From: Janibacter sp. DB-40 | GTDB taxonomy: Bacteria; Actinomycetota; Actinomycetes; Actinomycetales; Dermatophilaceae | Assembly: GCF_029510815.1 (NCBI RefSeq) | Contig: NZ_CP120360.1 | Coordinates: 806,001-870,000 of the forward strand | Reading direction: 5' to 3' | Length of the DNA: 64,000 nt | Shown here: positions 1 to 8,536 of the stretch, one piece after another | How the letters are laid out: every line of letters starts with the position of its first letter | Numbering within the stretch: the stretch's first letter is position 1 | Notes under the pieces: model-generated | Database searches by the model: none | Seen by the model: only the letters and a program-made list of their open reading frames with translations | What the model was told of the DNA's origin: nothing | Position numbers and translations under genes: made by a program

Positions 1-102
1 GCCCTGGAGCGGCTGCACCTGGGTCTGGGGTACGAGTACGACCCGGACGTCGTCGCGGCGCTCGAGCAGGTCTTCGTCAGCGAGGGTGCGTTGGTGGTGT
101 AG
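1..102 (+). CDS. 3' end of an unidentified protein
   Basis: The first 33 codons are open and end at TAG (100-102), so this is the C-terminal tail of a gene starting before the window. The tail reads as an amphipathic helix-rich segment containing GLGYEYDPDVVAAL and ending in GALVV. Codon use is GC-rich like the rest of the window. I do not recognise the family from 33 residues and assign no function. It is followed by a palindromic repeat pair and faces the convergent sodN gene. Confidence 0.6.
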   Translation, partial: ALERLHLGLGYEYDPDVVAALEQVFVSEGALVV

Positions 103-109
103 GTCGGGC

Positions 110-215
110 TGGTTTCGAGGTTCGCCCGCTGCGCGGACTCTCGCCTCAACCAGCGGGAGGGGGGTGAGGGTGGCTTCGAGGCTCGTCGCAGGGCTCCTCG
201 CACCTCAGCCAGCGG
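110..215. repeat. two diverged copies of a palindromic intergenic repeat
   Basis: Two tandem-like copies (110-156 and 171-215) share the frame GGyTTCGAGGyTCG, a variable GC-rich centre, CTCGC(A)CCTCA(A/G)CCAGCGG. Each can fold on itself because GAGG/CGAG pairs with CTCG/CCTC near the other end. A fragment of the same kind (gcagcgagcgagcctcgaag) occurs near 54457-54480. The position is between the stop of the first gene and the convergent sodN stop. A role as a REP-like element or bidirectional terminator is inference. Confidence 0.55.
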
Positions 216-282
216 TGGGTCATGACGAAGGGGGCCCACCGCACCGTGTGCAGTGGACCCCCGACGATCGGGACGAGCGGGC

Positions 283-684
283 TCAGCCCTGCTTGGTCTC
301 CCAGAAGATCTTGTCGATCTCGGCGATCTTGGACAGGAGCTCGTCGGCCTTGCCCTCGTCGAAGGTGCCCTTGGTGCCCTGGGCACCGGCCAGCTTGGTG
401 GCCTCGTTGACCAGCACGTGCAGCTGCGGGTACTTCTCGAAGTGCGGCGGCTTGAAGTAGTCCGTCCACAACACCCACAGGTGGTGCTTGACCAGCTCGG
501 AGCGCTCCTCCTTGATGACGATCGCGCGGGCGCGGAAGTCCGGGTCGTCGCTCTCGTTGGCCTTCTGGATGATCATCTTGACCGACTCGGCCTCGATGCG
601 AGCCTGCGCGGGGTCGTAGACGCCGCAGGGGAGGTCGCAGTGGGCGCTGACCTCGGTGATCTGGAAGATGTCGCGAAGACGCAT
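283..684 (-). CDS. sodN: nickel-dependent superoxide dismutase
   Basis: 133 residues, the usual size for NiSOD precursors. It disproportionates superoxide in the cytoplasm. The nickel hook HCDLPCGVYDP starts at residue 15, after a 14-residue propeptide that must be removed to expose the N-terminal His; His1, Cys2 and Cys6 of the mature chain are the known Ni ligands. The ATG at 684 has an upstream GAGAGGAAGG ribosome binding site. The gene for the maturation protease SodX lies 84 nt upstream on the same strand, so the two probably act together and may be cotranscribed. I saw no convincing Nur box in the 84-nt gap. Confidence 0.97.
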   Translation of the reverse strand: MRLRDIFQITEVSAHCDLPCGVYDPAQARIEAESVKMIIQKANESDDPDFRARAIVIKEERSELVKHHLWVLWTDYFKPPHFEKYPQLHVLVNEATKLAGAQGTKGTFDEGKADELLSKIAEIDKIFWETKQG

Positions 685-768
685 GTGGTGCCTTCCTCTC
701 GTGGTCGGTTGCTGCCGCCCGTCATGCGAACGGCGCTGTCCTCAACCTACTCGTCAGGTCCGACGACG

Positions 769-1098
769 TCACGTGAAGGAGGCTCTCCTGCAAGGTATTC
801 GCAGTACCACCCGGGCGAGGACCGCCGAGCGGGGGAGGGAGCCCACCAGCCACGAGTCCACGCCGACGCCCGGGTTGTCCCCCTCGACCCACCACCGGTC
901 GGTGTCCGCCGGGTCGGGGCCGGTGACGCGCTTGACCGACACCGGCCGGGGCGCTCCGTGCGCGTCGCGGGGGAGACGGACGATCGCCAGCGAGCCGACC
1001 CGGGCCGGGGCGCCCCAGAGCACGAGCAGCAGGTCGCCCTCGCGCAGGGTCGGCTCCATCGAGGCGCCGACGACGCGTGCCAGTCCGGGGCGGATCAT
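769..1098 (-). CDS. sodX: nickel-type superoxide dismutase maturation protease
   Basis: 109 residues of the S24/S26 signal-peptidase-like family. It contains the catalytic Ser in GASMEPTLREGD (Ser13) and the general-base Lys in SVKRVTG (Lys56), with the later EGDNP box (72-76). SodX proteins remove the NiSOD propeptide, and the sodN target is immediately downstream on the same strand. Start: the ATG at 1098; a longer open frame runs upstream but overlaps the metalloprotease gene in another frame, so the short start is chosen. No membrane segment is evident, consistent with a cytoplasmic SodX rather than a secretory signal peptidase. Confidence 0.92.
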   Translation of the reverse strand: MIRPGLARVVGASMEPTLREGDLLLVLWGAPARVGSLAIVRLPRDAHGAPRPVSVKRVTGPDPADTDRWWVEGDNPGVGVDSWLVGSLPRSAVLARVVLRIPCRRASFT

Positions 1099-1118
1099 GC
1101 CCGCATCGTAGGTGTCGG

Positions 1119-3143
1119 TTACCGGATTAGCTTGCTGTACGTGACCGCCGAGCCGCTGACGTAGCCGGTGCGGAGGGCACCGACCCGGGCCTTGATCCTC
1201 TTCCCCCGGTCGATCCGCTTGACCGTGTACGTCTTGGCGGTCGCCCCCGTGATCGGGTTGCCGTTGCGGTACCACCGGTAGCGGTAGCTCGAGGGCTTCG
1301 GGGTCCATGCCCCGACCCTGGCGGTCAGGGTCCGCCCCACAGCGGGCGTCCCGCTGATGTACGGACGGGTCGTTAAGTGGATCGGGATGCCGACGCGGTA
1401 GGAGGTGGAGGACTTGTTCTTGTACCCGGCACGCTTGGCCGTGACCCTCACCTTGAGGTAGCGGCCGGCATCGGCGGTCTTCGGTGTGTAGGTGCGCGCG
1501 GTGGCTCCCGTGATCGCGACACCATTGCGGAACCACCGGTAGCCGTAGGACGTCGGGGTCGGGGACCAGGAGCCGTTCGAGGTGGTGAGCAGCTTGCCGA
1601 CCCCCCGCGTGCCGGTGATCTTCGGCACCGCCGTGTTGGTGAAGAGGCGCAGCGTCGCGTTGTACGAGATCGTCACGACCGCCTGGCTGCTGCTCGTCGA
1701 GACCGTCGTGACCTTGACGCGGCCGTCGTGGCTGGAGAAGGTCTTGCCGGCGGTCAGGACCCCGTTGGCGTCCGGCGCCGAGTTGGGTGTCGGGTCGAGC
1801 AGCACGCTCGCTCCGGAGAGGCCGTTGTAGCGCAGGATGCGCACCCCCGGCACCGCCGCGGTGGGGGTGTAGGCATCGCGCCCGGAGGCGGTGCGGTACT
1901 CCACGTAGTAGGTCGTCCCGGTGATCGAGTTGGTCACCTTCGCTGCGCGGATGCCGGCGCGACCTGACAGCGGCTTGAGGGTGACGGAGGTGGTTCCCGC
2001 GCCGACGGTCACGGCGGCGACGCTCTCGAGGGTCCCGACCTTCAGTGCCTGCGGCGTGGACAGCATCGCTGCCGAGCTCGGTCCGGAGTAGCTCATGACG
2101 TCGAAGCCGTCCTCGTACTCGTACTCGGTGCAGTCCGAGGGCCACCAGTCGTCGACGAGCCGGGAGTCGGTGCGTCCGGCGCACACCAGCCAGTTGGCGT
2201 GGCCGAAGGACATGTTGTGCCCGAGCTCGTGGGCGAGCACCGGCCAGGCGGTGTCGGAGACGGAGAGCATGCCCCCGTCGTTGGGCCCGGACCCGAGGGT
2301 GCCGTACCCGTACCCGCACCCGGCGCCCGTCGCCGACCGGGGGAAGTTGAGCACGAGGCTGGCGTTGTCCACCCAGGACCACCCGAGGCGGTCGGCGGCC
2401 TCACTCCAGTAGTCGAAGGGGCTCGCGGTCGAGCAGCTGTGCACGGAGGTGTACTGGGCTCGCATCGTCGGGGCGCCGATCTGCAGCGTCGAGCGGGAGT
2501 TGTCCTGCCAGTACGAGTCGGTCGAGGCCACCTGCCCGGTCGCGGTCGCGCTCGTCACGGGCTCGCGGGTCAGGCCCTTCGGCGTGACGGCGACGTAGGT
2601 GATCGTGCGCGTCGCGGGGGTGTAGGTCGCGGCGGCCGGCGCCGCGGCCGCGACGACCTCGGTCACCTCCAGCTCCGGGGAGTCGGGGGCCAGGGCCGCG
2701 GCGGCCGTGGCCCGGCCCAGCGCGGACCCGAGGGGCGAAGGGGTGTCGTCCGAGGCCGCGTCGACGTCACCGGGGTCGAGCTCGTGGGTGCTGGGGGTGC
2801 CCACGGGACCGGGGATGCGCAGGGTGCGGCCGTCCTCGGCGGCGTCGACGACCTGCTGTGGCACGGCGACGTCGAGGCTGACCCGGCTGCCGGGCAGGAT
2901 CGTGTCCAGGGTCTCGCCGGAGACCGGGAGCACCCGGTCGTCGACCCGCACGGCGTGCCACTGGCGCTCGCCGCGGCGCTCGACCGCGGTGCTGAGCAGG
3001 TCACCGGAGACCCGGATCCGCGCGTCGGTGGCGGTGGATGCCTCGGGTGCGGCGGGTGTTGCCGACTGGGCCGGCGCGGAGGCCAGCAGTGCCCCGACGA
3101 GGGACGTGGCGACGAGGCTCGCGAAGGCGGTTGACCGGCGCAT
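1119..3143 (-). CDS. secreted reprolysin/gametolysin-like zinc metalloprotease with C-terminal repeats
   Basis: 674 residues. The start ATG at 3143 has GGGAG 7 nt upstream; an upstream in-frame GTG at 3242 would place 33 extra residues before an evident signal peptide, so it is rejected. Residues 1-28 are a Sec signal peptide ending AQSA. The zinc site HELGHNMSFGH lies at 305-315, followed by a Met-turn candidate DVMSYSGPSS; the usual Gly of HExxHxxGxxH is Ser here. The last about 180 residues hold two repeats of about 85 residues (GYRWFRNGVAITGATARTY and YRYRWYRNGNPITGATAKTY types), common beta-sandwich tails in actinobacterial secreted proteins. The substrate is unknown. Confidence 0.85.
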   Translation of the reverse strand: MRRSTAFASLVATSLVGALLASAPAQSATPAAPEASTATDARIRVSGDLLSTAVERRGERQWHAVRVDDRVLPVSGETLDTILPGSRVSLDVAVPQQVVDAAEDGRTLRIPGPVGTPSTHELDPGDVDAASDDTPSPLGSALGRATAAAALAPDSPELEVTEVVAAAAPAAATYTPATRTITYVAVTPKGLTREPVTSATATGQVASTDSYWQDNSRSTLQIGAPTMRAQYTSVHSCSTASPFDYWSEAADRLGWSWVDNASLVLNFPRSATGAGCGYGYGTLGSGPNDGGMLSVSDTAWPVLAHELGHNMSFGHANWLVCAGRTDSRLVDDWWPSDCTEYEYEDGFDVMSYSGPSSAAMLSTPQALKVGTLESVAAVTVGAGTTSVTLKPLSGRAGIRAAKVTNSITGTTYYVEYRTASGRDAYTPTAAVPGVRILRYNGLSGASVLLDPTPNSAPDANGVLTAGKTFSSHDGRVKVTTVSTSSSQAVVTISYNATLRLFTNTAVPKITGTRGVGKLLTTSNGSWSPTPTSYGYRWFRNGVAITGATARTYTPKTADAGRYLKVRVTAKRAGYKNKSSTSYRVGIPIHLTTRPYISGTPAVGRTLTARVGAWTPKPSSYRYRWYRNGNPITGATAKTYTVKRIDRGKRIKARVGALRTGYVSGSAVTYSKLIR

Positions 3144-3395
3144 GGCGCGCTCCCGGGGTGTGAGACCTGGATAGGAAACAGGGAGCGTGCGGGGACGAGC
3201 GCTCGACGTTGAGAGAAGAGTAGTCCTGTCGTCCTCGTGCACGCCACATGCCTACGGGACACCGGCGTGGTCATGCGCCGAACGGTCCCCGCACGTGTGG
3301 GATGATTGCCAGCGGCTCACCAGCCGCCCACCGTGACCACACCCGGTCGCCCCAGGGCGTTCTTGATCCTTTCGATTCTCCGAGGTTTGTCTGCC

Positions 3396-4556
3396 GTGTC
3401 TGCGTCCGAGCCCACCACCACCCACGACCTCACTGCCCCGCAGTTCGTCGCCCACGAGGGCGGCAAGGTCGAGGTACGGGCGACGAAGCCGCTCGAGGGG
3501 CAGGAGGACCTCTCCCTCCTCTACACGCCCGGTGTGGCCGACGTCTGCCTGGCGATCGAGGAGGACCCCTCCCTCTCGCGCCGCTTCACCGCCCGCAACA
3601 ACACCGTCGCGGTCATCACCGACGGCACCGCGGTGCTCGGCCTGGGTGACATCGGCCCGCTCGCGGCGATGCCGGTCATGGAGGGCAAGGCCGTCCTCTT
3701 CAAGCACTTCGCCGGCGTCGACGCCATCCCGGTGTGCCTGGAGTCCGGGTCGGTCGACGACCTCGTCGACACCATCGCCCGCATGGCGCCCAGTTTCGGC
3801 GGCATCAACCTCGAGGACATCTCGGCGCCGCGGTGCTTCGACCTGGAGCGGCGGCTGCGCGAGCGGCTGGAGATCCCCGTCTTCCACGACGACCAGCACG
3901 GCACCGCGATCGTCGTGCTCGCCGGCCTGATCAACGCCTGCCGCGTCGTCGAGCGCACCATCGGCTCGCTCAGCGTCGTCGTCGGCGGTGCCGGCGCGGC
4001 CGGTGTCGCGGTGACCCAGCTGCTGCAGCTGGCCGGCGTCACCGACATCGTCGTGTGCGACTCCCGCGGCATCATCGGCAAGCACCGCCACGACCTGGTC
4101 ACCCACAAGGAGATGCTCGCCGCGACGACGAATGTCTCCGGCAAGACCGGCACGATGGCCGACGCGCTCAAGGGCGCCGACGTCTACATCGGCGTCTCCG
4201 GGGGCACCGTCCCCGAGGAGCAGGTCGCGTCGATGGCCGAGGGGCCGATGATCTTCGCGCTGGCCAACCCCACGCCCGAGGTCCACCCGGACATCGCGCA
4301 CAAGTACGCCTCGATCGTGGCCACGGGTCGCAGCGACTTCCCGAACCAGATCAACAACGTGCTCGCCTTCCCCGGCATCTTCCGCGGGGCGCTCGACGCC
4401 GGTGGTGTGCAGATCAGCGAGGAGATGAAGCTCGCCGCCGCGCGCGCCATCGCCGACCTCGTCGAGGAGCCGACCGCCGACTGCATCGTGCCTCCCGTCT
4501 TCCAGGAGGGCGTTGCCGAGGCCGTCGCCGCCGCCGTGGCGGCCCACGCCAACTGA
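3396..4556 (+). CDS. NAD(P)-dependent malic enzyme
   Basis: 386 residues from the GTG at 3396, which has CGAGG 10 nt upstream; an upstream TTG would add 30 residues unlike the family N-terminus. It converts malate to pyruvate and CO2 in the cytoplasm. Visible motifs: LYTPGVADVC with the conserved Tyr, NNTVAVITDGTAVLGLGDIG, the substrate/metal region KAVLFKHFAGVDAIP, FHDDQHGTA with metal-binding acids, and the Rossmann motif VVGGAGAAGVA. It is the short bacterial form without a phosphotransacetylase domain. A strong hairpin follows the stop. Confidence 0.95.
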   Translation: MSASEPTTTHDLTAPQFVAHEGGKVEVRATKPLEGQEDLSLLYTPGVADVCLAIEEDPSLSRRFTARNNTVAVITDGTAVLGLGDIGPLAAMPVMEGKAVLFKHFAGVDAIPVCLESGSVDDLVDTIARMAPSFGGINLEDISAPRCFDLERRLRERLEIPVFHDDQHGTAIVVLAGLINACRVVERTIGSLSVVVGGAGAAGVAVTQLLQLAGVTDIVVCDSRGIIGKHRHDLVTHKEMLAATTNVSGKTGTMADALKGADVYIGVSGGTVPEEQVASMAEGPMIFALANPTPEVHPDIAHKYASIVATGRSDFPNQINNVLAFPGIFRGALDAGGVQISEEMKLAAARAIADLVEEPTADCIVPPVFQEGVAEAVAAAVAAHAN

Positions 4557-4586
4557 CCCCCGGGCCACACCCCGGCCCCATGTCGG

Positions 4587-4614
4587 CCCCCCTTCGGTTC
4601 AGGGCGAAGGGGGG
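4587..4614 (+). terminator. hairpin terminator after malic enzyme
   Basis: A perfect 10-bp stem, CCCCCCTTCG (4587-4596) with CGAAGGGGGG (4605-4614), encloses an 8-nt loop 31 nt after the malic-enzyme stop. The following TCGTCTT is only mildly T-rich, as is common for actinobacterial terminators. Confidence 0.75.
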
Positions 4615-4664
4615 TCGTCTTGGGGCCGGGGCGTGCACCGCCCCGCAGGGAGCACCGGGAGCAG

Positions 4665-4670
4665 TAATCT
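4665..4670 (+). promoter_or_regulatory. -10 element, probable leaderless promoter
   Basis: TAATCT ends 6 nt before the GTG at 4677 and no Shine-Dalgarno sequence precedes that GTG. The spacing would place the transcript start at or next to the start codon, the arrangement of leaderless actinobacterial genes. No clear -35 box is seen. Confidence 0.4.
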
Positions 4671-4676
4671 TGACTC

Positions 4677-6128
4677 GTGCTGCGGTACCTGATCGTGGCG
4701 GCGGCTGTGCTGGCCCTCGTGGCCACGGCCGTGGTCGTTCTTCGGCCCGGTGACGGGGGCAGTGGCCCGCCGCCGGCTGCCGGGCAGCGCCCGCCGAGCG
4801 AGCCGACGACCGGGCAGCGCACACCGAGCGAACAGGTCACCGGGCAGCGCGCACCAACCAGTGACAGTGGTGAGCGCTTCGTCTGGTCGGTCAGCGACGA
4901 CCGTCGCCATCTCGTCGACCAGCACGGCGATCCCGTCCTCGTGCGCGGGGACTCGCCGTGGTCGTTGATGACGGACCTGACCCCGGACGAGGCGGAGACC
5001 TACTTCGCTGACCGTGGGGACAGGGACGTCAACGCGGTGATCGTCTCCCTGCTCGGGGCCGTCGCCAACGGCGCGCCGCACGACGACGGCTCGACGGTGG
5101 ACGGGTTGGCCCCCTTCGTCGAAGGGGATGTCACCGAGTGGAGTCCGGACTACTGGGGCCGGGCCCACGACTACGTCGCTCGTGCCGAGCGGCACGGGAT
5201 CACGGTGATGCTCTACCCCATCGACTCGTGGGTCTGGGGCAAGGCCTTCACCCCTGACGGGATGCAGCAGTGCCGGACGTACGGGCGGCAGGTCGCCGAG
5301 CACTTCGCCGACCTGCCGAACATCGTGTGGATGGCCGGCGGCGACTACTACCCGGCGAGCGACGCGCCGGGTGAGATCGACCGGTGTGTGGCGGCGGTGC
5401 GTGAGGGGATGCGTGACGTCGGCGATCAGCGTCCCTTCACCATGCAGCTCGGCGCGGCCGGCCCGGTCGTCACGACCGACCACCCGTGGTGGCGCCGGGG
5501 CGTGGACTGGAACTTCGTCTACACCTACGACCCGACCCACGCGGCCGTGGCACGGGCGTACAGCCACCAACCGCCGGTGCCGACGCTGCTGGGGGAGGCG
5601 AACTACGAGCGGGAGAACAACCAGGGCAACCAGCCGACCACGAGCGAGACCCTGCGCCGGCAGGTGGCCTGGGCGCTGACCAGCGGTGCGGTGGGGGACT
5701 TCTACGGCTCGTCCGACTGGGGGTTCGCCCCGGGTTGGCAGGAGCGCCTGGGCTCGCCGGGGCTGGCGGACGTGGGGCACGTGCGGGATGTCTTCGCCGG
5801 TGTGGAGTGGTGGCGGTTGGTGCCGGATGCGAAGGGGGCATTCCTCACCGGTGGCAGGGGAGAGGCGTGGGAGCGCGGCGACGTCCTCGACAGCGATCTC
5901 GCGACCGCGACGATCGCGCCCGACGGCTCGGTCGCGGTGGTCTACGTGCCGACCCAGCGCACGATCACCATCGAGACCGGTGCGCTCGCGGACGACGTGT
6001 CGGCCTCGTGGGTGGACCCGTCGACGGGGCAGACGCAGCCCGCCGGAGTGCAGCCGCAGTACCGGACGCCGGGGCAGAACGGGGACGGTGACGGGGACTG
6101 GCTTCTCGTCTTCACCTCTCCCGGATGA
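4677..6128 (+). CDS. membrane-anchored DUF4038 glycoside-hydrolase-like protein
   Basis: 483 residues. Residues 1-22 form one membrane anchor (LIVAAAVLALVATAVVVL), followed by a Gly/Pro/Thr-rich linker with three GQR(A/T/P)P repeats (residues 35-60). The catalytic-type domain starts near residue 63 with FVWSVSDDRRHLVDQHGDPVLVRGDSPW, the DUF4038/apiosidase-like (GH140-type) signature, and continues with VWMAGGDYYP and LLGEANYE, which look like the acid/base and nucleophile regions of a TIM barrel. It probably cleaves a glycan outside the membrane; the substrate is unknown. The start is inferred to be leaderless. Confidence 0.8.
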   Translation: MLRYLIVAAAVLALVATAVVVLRPGDGGSGPPPAAGQRPPSEPTTGQRTPSEQVTGQRAPTSDSGERFVWSVSDDRRHLVDQHGDPVLVRGDSPWSLMTDLTPDEAETYFADRGDRDVNAVIVSLLGAVANGAPHDDGSTVDGLAPFVEGDVTEWSPDYWGRAHDYVARAERHGITVMLYPIDSWVWGKAFTPDGMQQCRTYGRQVAEHFADLPNIVWMAGGDYYPASDAPGEIDRCVAAVREGMRDVGDQRPFTMQLGAAGPVVTTDHPWWRRGVDWNFVYTYDPTHAAVARAYSHQPPVPTLLGEANYERENNQGNQPTTSETLRRQVAWALTSGAVGDFYGSSDWGFAPGWQERLGSPGLADVGHVRDVFAGVEWWRLVPDAKGAFLTGGRGEAWERGDVLDSDLATATIAPDGSVAVVYVPTQRTITIETGALADDVSASWVDPSTGQTQPAGVQPQYRTPGQNGDGDGDWLLVFTSPG

Positions 6129-6186
6129 CCGGTTGGTGCTCGCCGAGCACCCCCCAACAACACCTCAAAAAGCCATCACGAAGTAC

Positions 6187-6216
6187 TTGGCACTCTCAAG
6201 GCGAGAGTGCTAAATT
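6187..6216 (+). promoter_or_regulatory. CIRCE operator overlapping an hsp20 promoter
   Basis: TTGGCACTC (6187-6195), 9-nt spacer, GAGTGCTAA (6205-6213): 17 of 18 arm bases match the CIRCE consensus bound by the HrcA repressor (one G replaces A in the left arm). TTGGCA (6187-6192) and TAAATT (6211-6216), 18 nt apart, can serve as -35 and -10, so HrcA binding would block RNA polymerase. The operator lies 73 nt upstream of the hsp20 ATG. Confidence 0.92.
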
Positions 6217-6288
6217 TCTGCTGTCGGTACAGGGAGGCGCCACCCCCGCGGGGCGGTGGGTGGCCCACATTGTTGGAGGTGACCTTTG

Positions 6289-6750
6289 ATGATGCGCACT
6301 GATGGATTCAACGAGCTGGATGCCTTGGCCCAGGGGTTGCTGGGTGGGCGCTCGACGCCGCGATCGCCGCAGTTCATGCCGGTCGACGTCTACCGCATGG
6401 AGGACCAGTACGTGGTCCACGCGGACCTGCCGGGCATGGACCCGGGCAGCATCGACGTCAACATGGGACGTGGCGTGCTGACACTGACCGCGCACCGCAC
6501 GGCGCCGCCGGAGGAGCGCGTGCAGTGGCTGACCAGTGAGCGGTTCTCGGGCAGCTACCGCCGCCAGATCACCTTCGGGGACGACATCGACCCCGACCAG
6601 GTCAAGGCGAACTACGACAACGGGGTGCTGACGGTGACCCTGCCGCTGAACTCGCGTGCAATGCCCCGCCAGATCTCCGTCGAGAGCAAGGGGGCCGAGC
6701 CCATGGAGGTGTCTGCCTCCAGCAGCGAGCAGCAGCGGATCGACAGCTGA
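6289..6750 (+). CDS. Hsp20/alpha-crystallin small heat-shock protein
   Basis: 153 residues, an ATP-independent holdase of the cytoplasm. The alpha-crystallin domain runs from about residue 30 (MPVDVYRMEDQYVVHADLPG) to about 130, with FSGSYRRQITFGDDID and the end motif NGVLTVTLPL. GGAGG at 6275-6279 sets the start at the ATG at 6289 (9-nt spacing); the adjacent ATG at 6292 and TTG at 6286 are less well placed. The upstream CIRCE element predicts HrcA control. The gene is monocistronic, closed by a 14-bp hairpin. Confidence 0.96.
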   Translation: MMRTDGFNELDALAQGLLGGRSTPRSPQFMPVDVYRMEDQYVVHADLPGMDPGSIDVNMGRGVLTLTAHRTAPPEERVQWLTSERFSGSYRRQITFGDDIDPDQVKANYDNGVLTVTLPLNSRAMPRQISVESKGAEPMEVSASSSEQQRIDS

Positions 6751-6766
6751 GTCCGGGCCCCGAGGC

Positions 6767-6799
6767 AGAGCGGCCCCGCCGAGATGGCGGGGCCGCTCT
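6767..6799. terminator. bidirectional hairpin between hsp20 and cysQ
   Basis: A perfect 14-bp stem, AGAGCGGCCCCGCC (6767-6780) with GGCGGGGCCGCTCT (6786-6799), closes a 5-nt loop. It sits between two convergent stops and can end both transcripts. Confidence 0.85.
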
Positions 6800-6831
6800 G
6801 TGTGTGTCGGCGCCGGGACGAAGGGGGTCGC

Positions 6832-7578
6832 TCAGTCCTCGACCGCGCGGATCCCCTTCAGGACGGTCTCGGCGACCTCCGGGCGGCAGACGACGAGGTC
6901 GGGCAGGTAGGGGTTTTCGTTGTTGTAGACCAGCTCCGAGCCGTCGATGCGGCTGGTGTGGAGGCCGTGGGCGCGGGCCACGGCGACCGGTGCCGCGGAG
7001 TCCCACTCGTACTGGCCGCCGGCGTGCACATAGGCGTCGGCGATGCCGTCGAGGACGGACATGGCCTTCACCCCGGCCGAGCCCATCTCGACGAGGTCGG
7101 CGCCGAGGTGGTCGGCCAGTCGGGTGACGAACTCCGGCGGCCGGCTCCGGCTCACGGCGAGGCGAAGGGGGTCGCCCGCCGCCCCCTTCGCCGGCTCGCT
7201 CTCGGCGCTCGAGTAGGTCACGCCCCGGGCCGGGCGGCCCACCGCCCCGGCGACGAGCTCGCCGTCCTGCCACAGGGCGACGTGCACCGCCCAGTCGTCC
7301 CGCTCGGCCTCGCTGAACTCGCGGGTGCCGTCCAGCGGGTCGACGATCCACACCCGCTGCGCGGACAGCCGTGCGTGGTCGTCGGCACCCTCCTCGGACA
7401 GCACGGCGTCGTCGGGGCGGGCCGTGGCCAGCTCGGCCATGAGGAAGTCGTGCGAGACCCGATCGCCGATGTCCTTCAGCTCCTTCGGGTCGGTGCCCGC
7501 GTGCTCCTCACGGGTGCGCAGCAGCAGCCCGCCGGCTGCCGTCGCCAGCTCGGCGGCGAGGGTGTGGTCGTCAGTCAT
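6832..7578 (-). CDS. cysQ: 3'(2'),5'-bisphosphate nucleotidase (inositol-phosphatase family)
   Basis: 248 residues. Metal-binding motifs of the IMPase superfamily are present: SEEGADD, then WIVDPLDGTREF and, near the C-terminus, YEWDSAAPVAVARAHG. CysQ hydrolyses 3'-phosphoadenosine 5'-phosphate to AMP and phosphate and can act on PAPS, relieving product inhibition of sulfotransferases and PAPS reductases. The ATG at 7578 overlaps the end of the upstream permease gene by 8 nt, so the pair is translationally coupled. The position beside APS kinase and cysDN supports a PAP/PAPS role over a generic inositol phosphatase. Confidence 0.9.
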   Translation of the reverse strand: MTDDHTLAAELATAAGGLLLRTREEHAGTDPKELKDIGDRVSHDFLMAELATARPDDAVLSEEGADDHARLSAQRVWIVDPLDGTREFSEAERDDWAVHVALWQDGELVAGAVGRPARGVTYSSAESEPAKGAAGDPLRLAVSRSRPPEFVTRLADHLGADLVEMGSAGVKAMSVLDGIADAYVHAGGQYEWDSAAPVAVARAHGLHTSRIDGSELVYNNENPYLPDLVVCRPEVAETVLKGIRAVED

Positions 7579-8536
7579 TGGTGTGTCCTTGTCGTTGCTT
7601 GAGTCGTTCCGCGGCGGCCTGCAGGCCTTCCTCACGGGTGCTGGGGAAGGGGGGAAGTCCGTGCGCCCTGCGCACCGCGCCCCACACGATGGGTCCGAGC
7701 ACCAGCAGTGACGCTCCGACGATCCCGACCCACACCGGGGGCAGGCCCAGCATGCCCAGCCCGGTCAGCGACAGCACGATCGCGATGCCGCGGCGCACGA
7801 CGTTCTGCTGCACCCACGAGGCCAGCCGCGCACCGAGGTAGGTGCCGGGGGCGCCGCCGATGATCAGCGGCAGCAGGATGGACCAGTCGACGCCCTCGTA
7901 GATGACGTGACCGATGGCTGCGGCGATCACGAGGGGGATGGCCTGCACGAGGTCGGTGCCCACCAGCCGGTTGGGAGCCAGCCGGGGGTAGAGCATGAGC
8001 AGGGCGACCATGATCAGCGAGCCGGACCCGACACTGGTCAGGCCGACGAGGAGGCCGCCCAGGGCGCCGACGATGATCGTGGGGACGACCCGCAGCGTGG
8101 GGTTGTCGTCGGTGTAGGGGGTGCCTCCCTCGCTGGCGACCTGGATGTTGTGGCGCATGTTGAGCAGGGTCCGCAGGACATAGGTGGCCGCTGCCAGCAG
8201 CAGCGCGACACCGATGGCCATCTTCACGAAGGACTGCTGCTCCTCGGGGGAGCCGACCTGGTTGATCAGCCACCCTCCCGCCGCGGCCGTGGGGACCGAC
8301 CCCAGGACGAGCAGCCCGGCGAGCTTCACGTCGGGGGAGCCGTGCTTGAGGTGCGCTGCCGCGCCGACGGTCTTGTTGACGGCGGCGGCGACGAGGTCGT
8401 TGGCCACGGCGGTGGTCGGCGGGATGCCGAGGAAGATCAGCGCCGGGGTCATCAGGGCGCCACCGCCCATACCCGTCAGGCCGATGACGATGCCGACGGT
8501 GAAGGCGACGAACAGCAGGGAGGCGATGTCCCCCAT
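7571..8536 (-). CDS. TauE/SafE-family anion permease
   Basis: 321 residues with about eight hydrophobic segments and the family's internal duplication: VGIVIGLTGMGGGALMTPAL near the N-terminus and GALGGLLVGLTSVGSGSLIM near the middle. The family moves sulfite, sulfate, sulfonates or related anions across the inner membrane. Start: the ATG at 8536 shares one base with the TGA of the APS-kinase gene (TGATG), a coupled start; an ATG 12 nt upstream is possible. The sulfur-gene neighbours make sulfate or sulfite the most likely substrate, but direction and ion cannot be told from sequence. Confidence 0.88.
   Translation of the reverse strand: MGDIASLLFVAFTVGIVIGLTGMGGGALMTPALIFLGIPPTTAVANDLVAAAVNKTVGAAAHLKHGSPDVKLAGLLVLGSVPTAAAGGWLINQVGSPEEQQSFVKMAIGVALLLAAATYVLRTLLNMRHNIQVASEGGTPYTDDNPTLRVVPTIIVGALGGLLVGLTSVGSGSLIMVALLMLYPRLAPNRLVGTDLVQAIPLVIAAAIGHVIYEGVDWSILLPLIIGGAPGTYLGARLASWVQQNVVRRGIAIVLSLTGLGMLGLPPVWVGIVGASLLVLGPIVWGAVRRAHGLPPFPSTREEGLQAAAERLKQRQGHTND

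Noticed and set aside
253..1164. 303-residue plus-strand frame over sodN/sodX
   Set aside because: Shadow of two clear minus-strand genes; low-complexity Gly/Arg/Val-rich translation without a family match.
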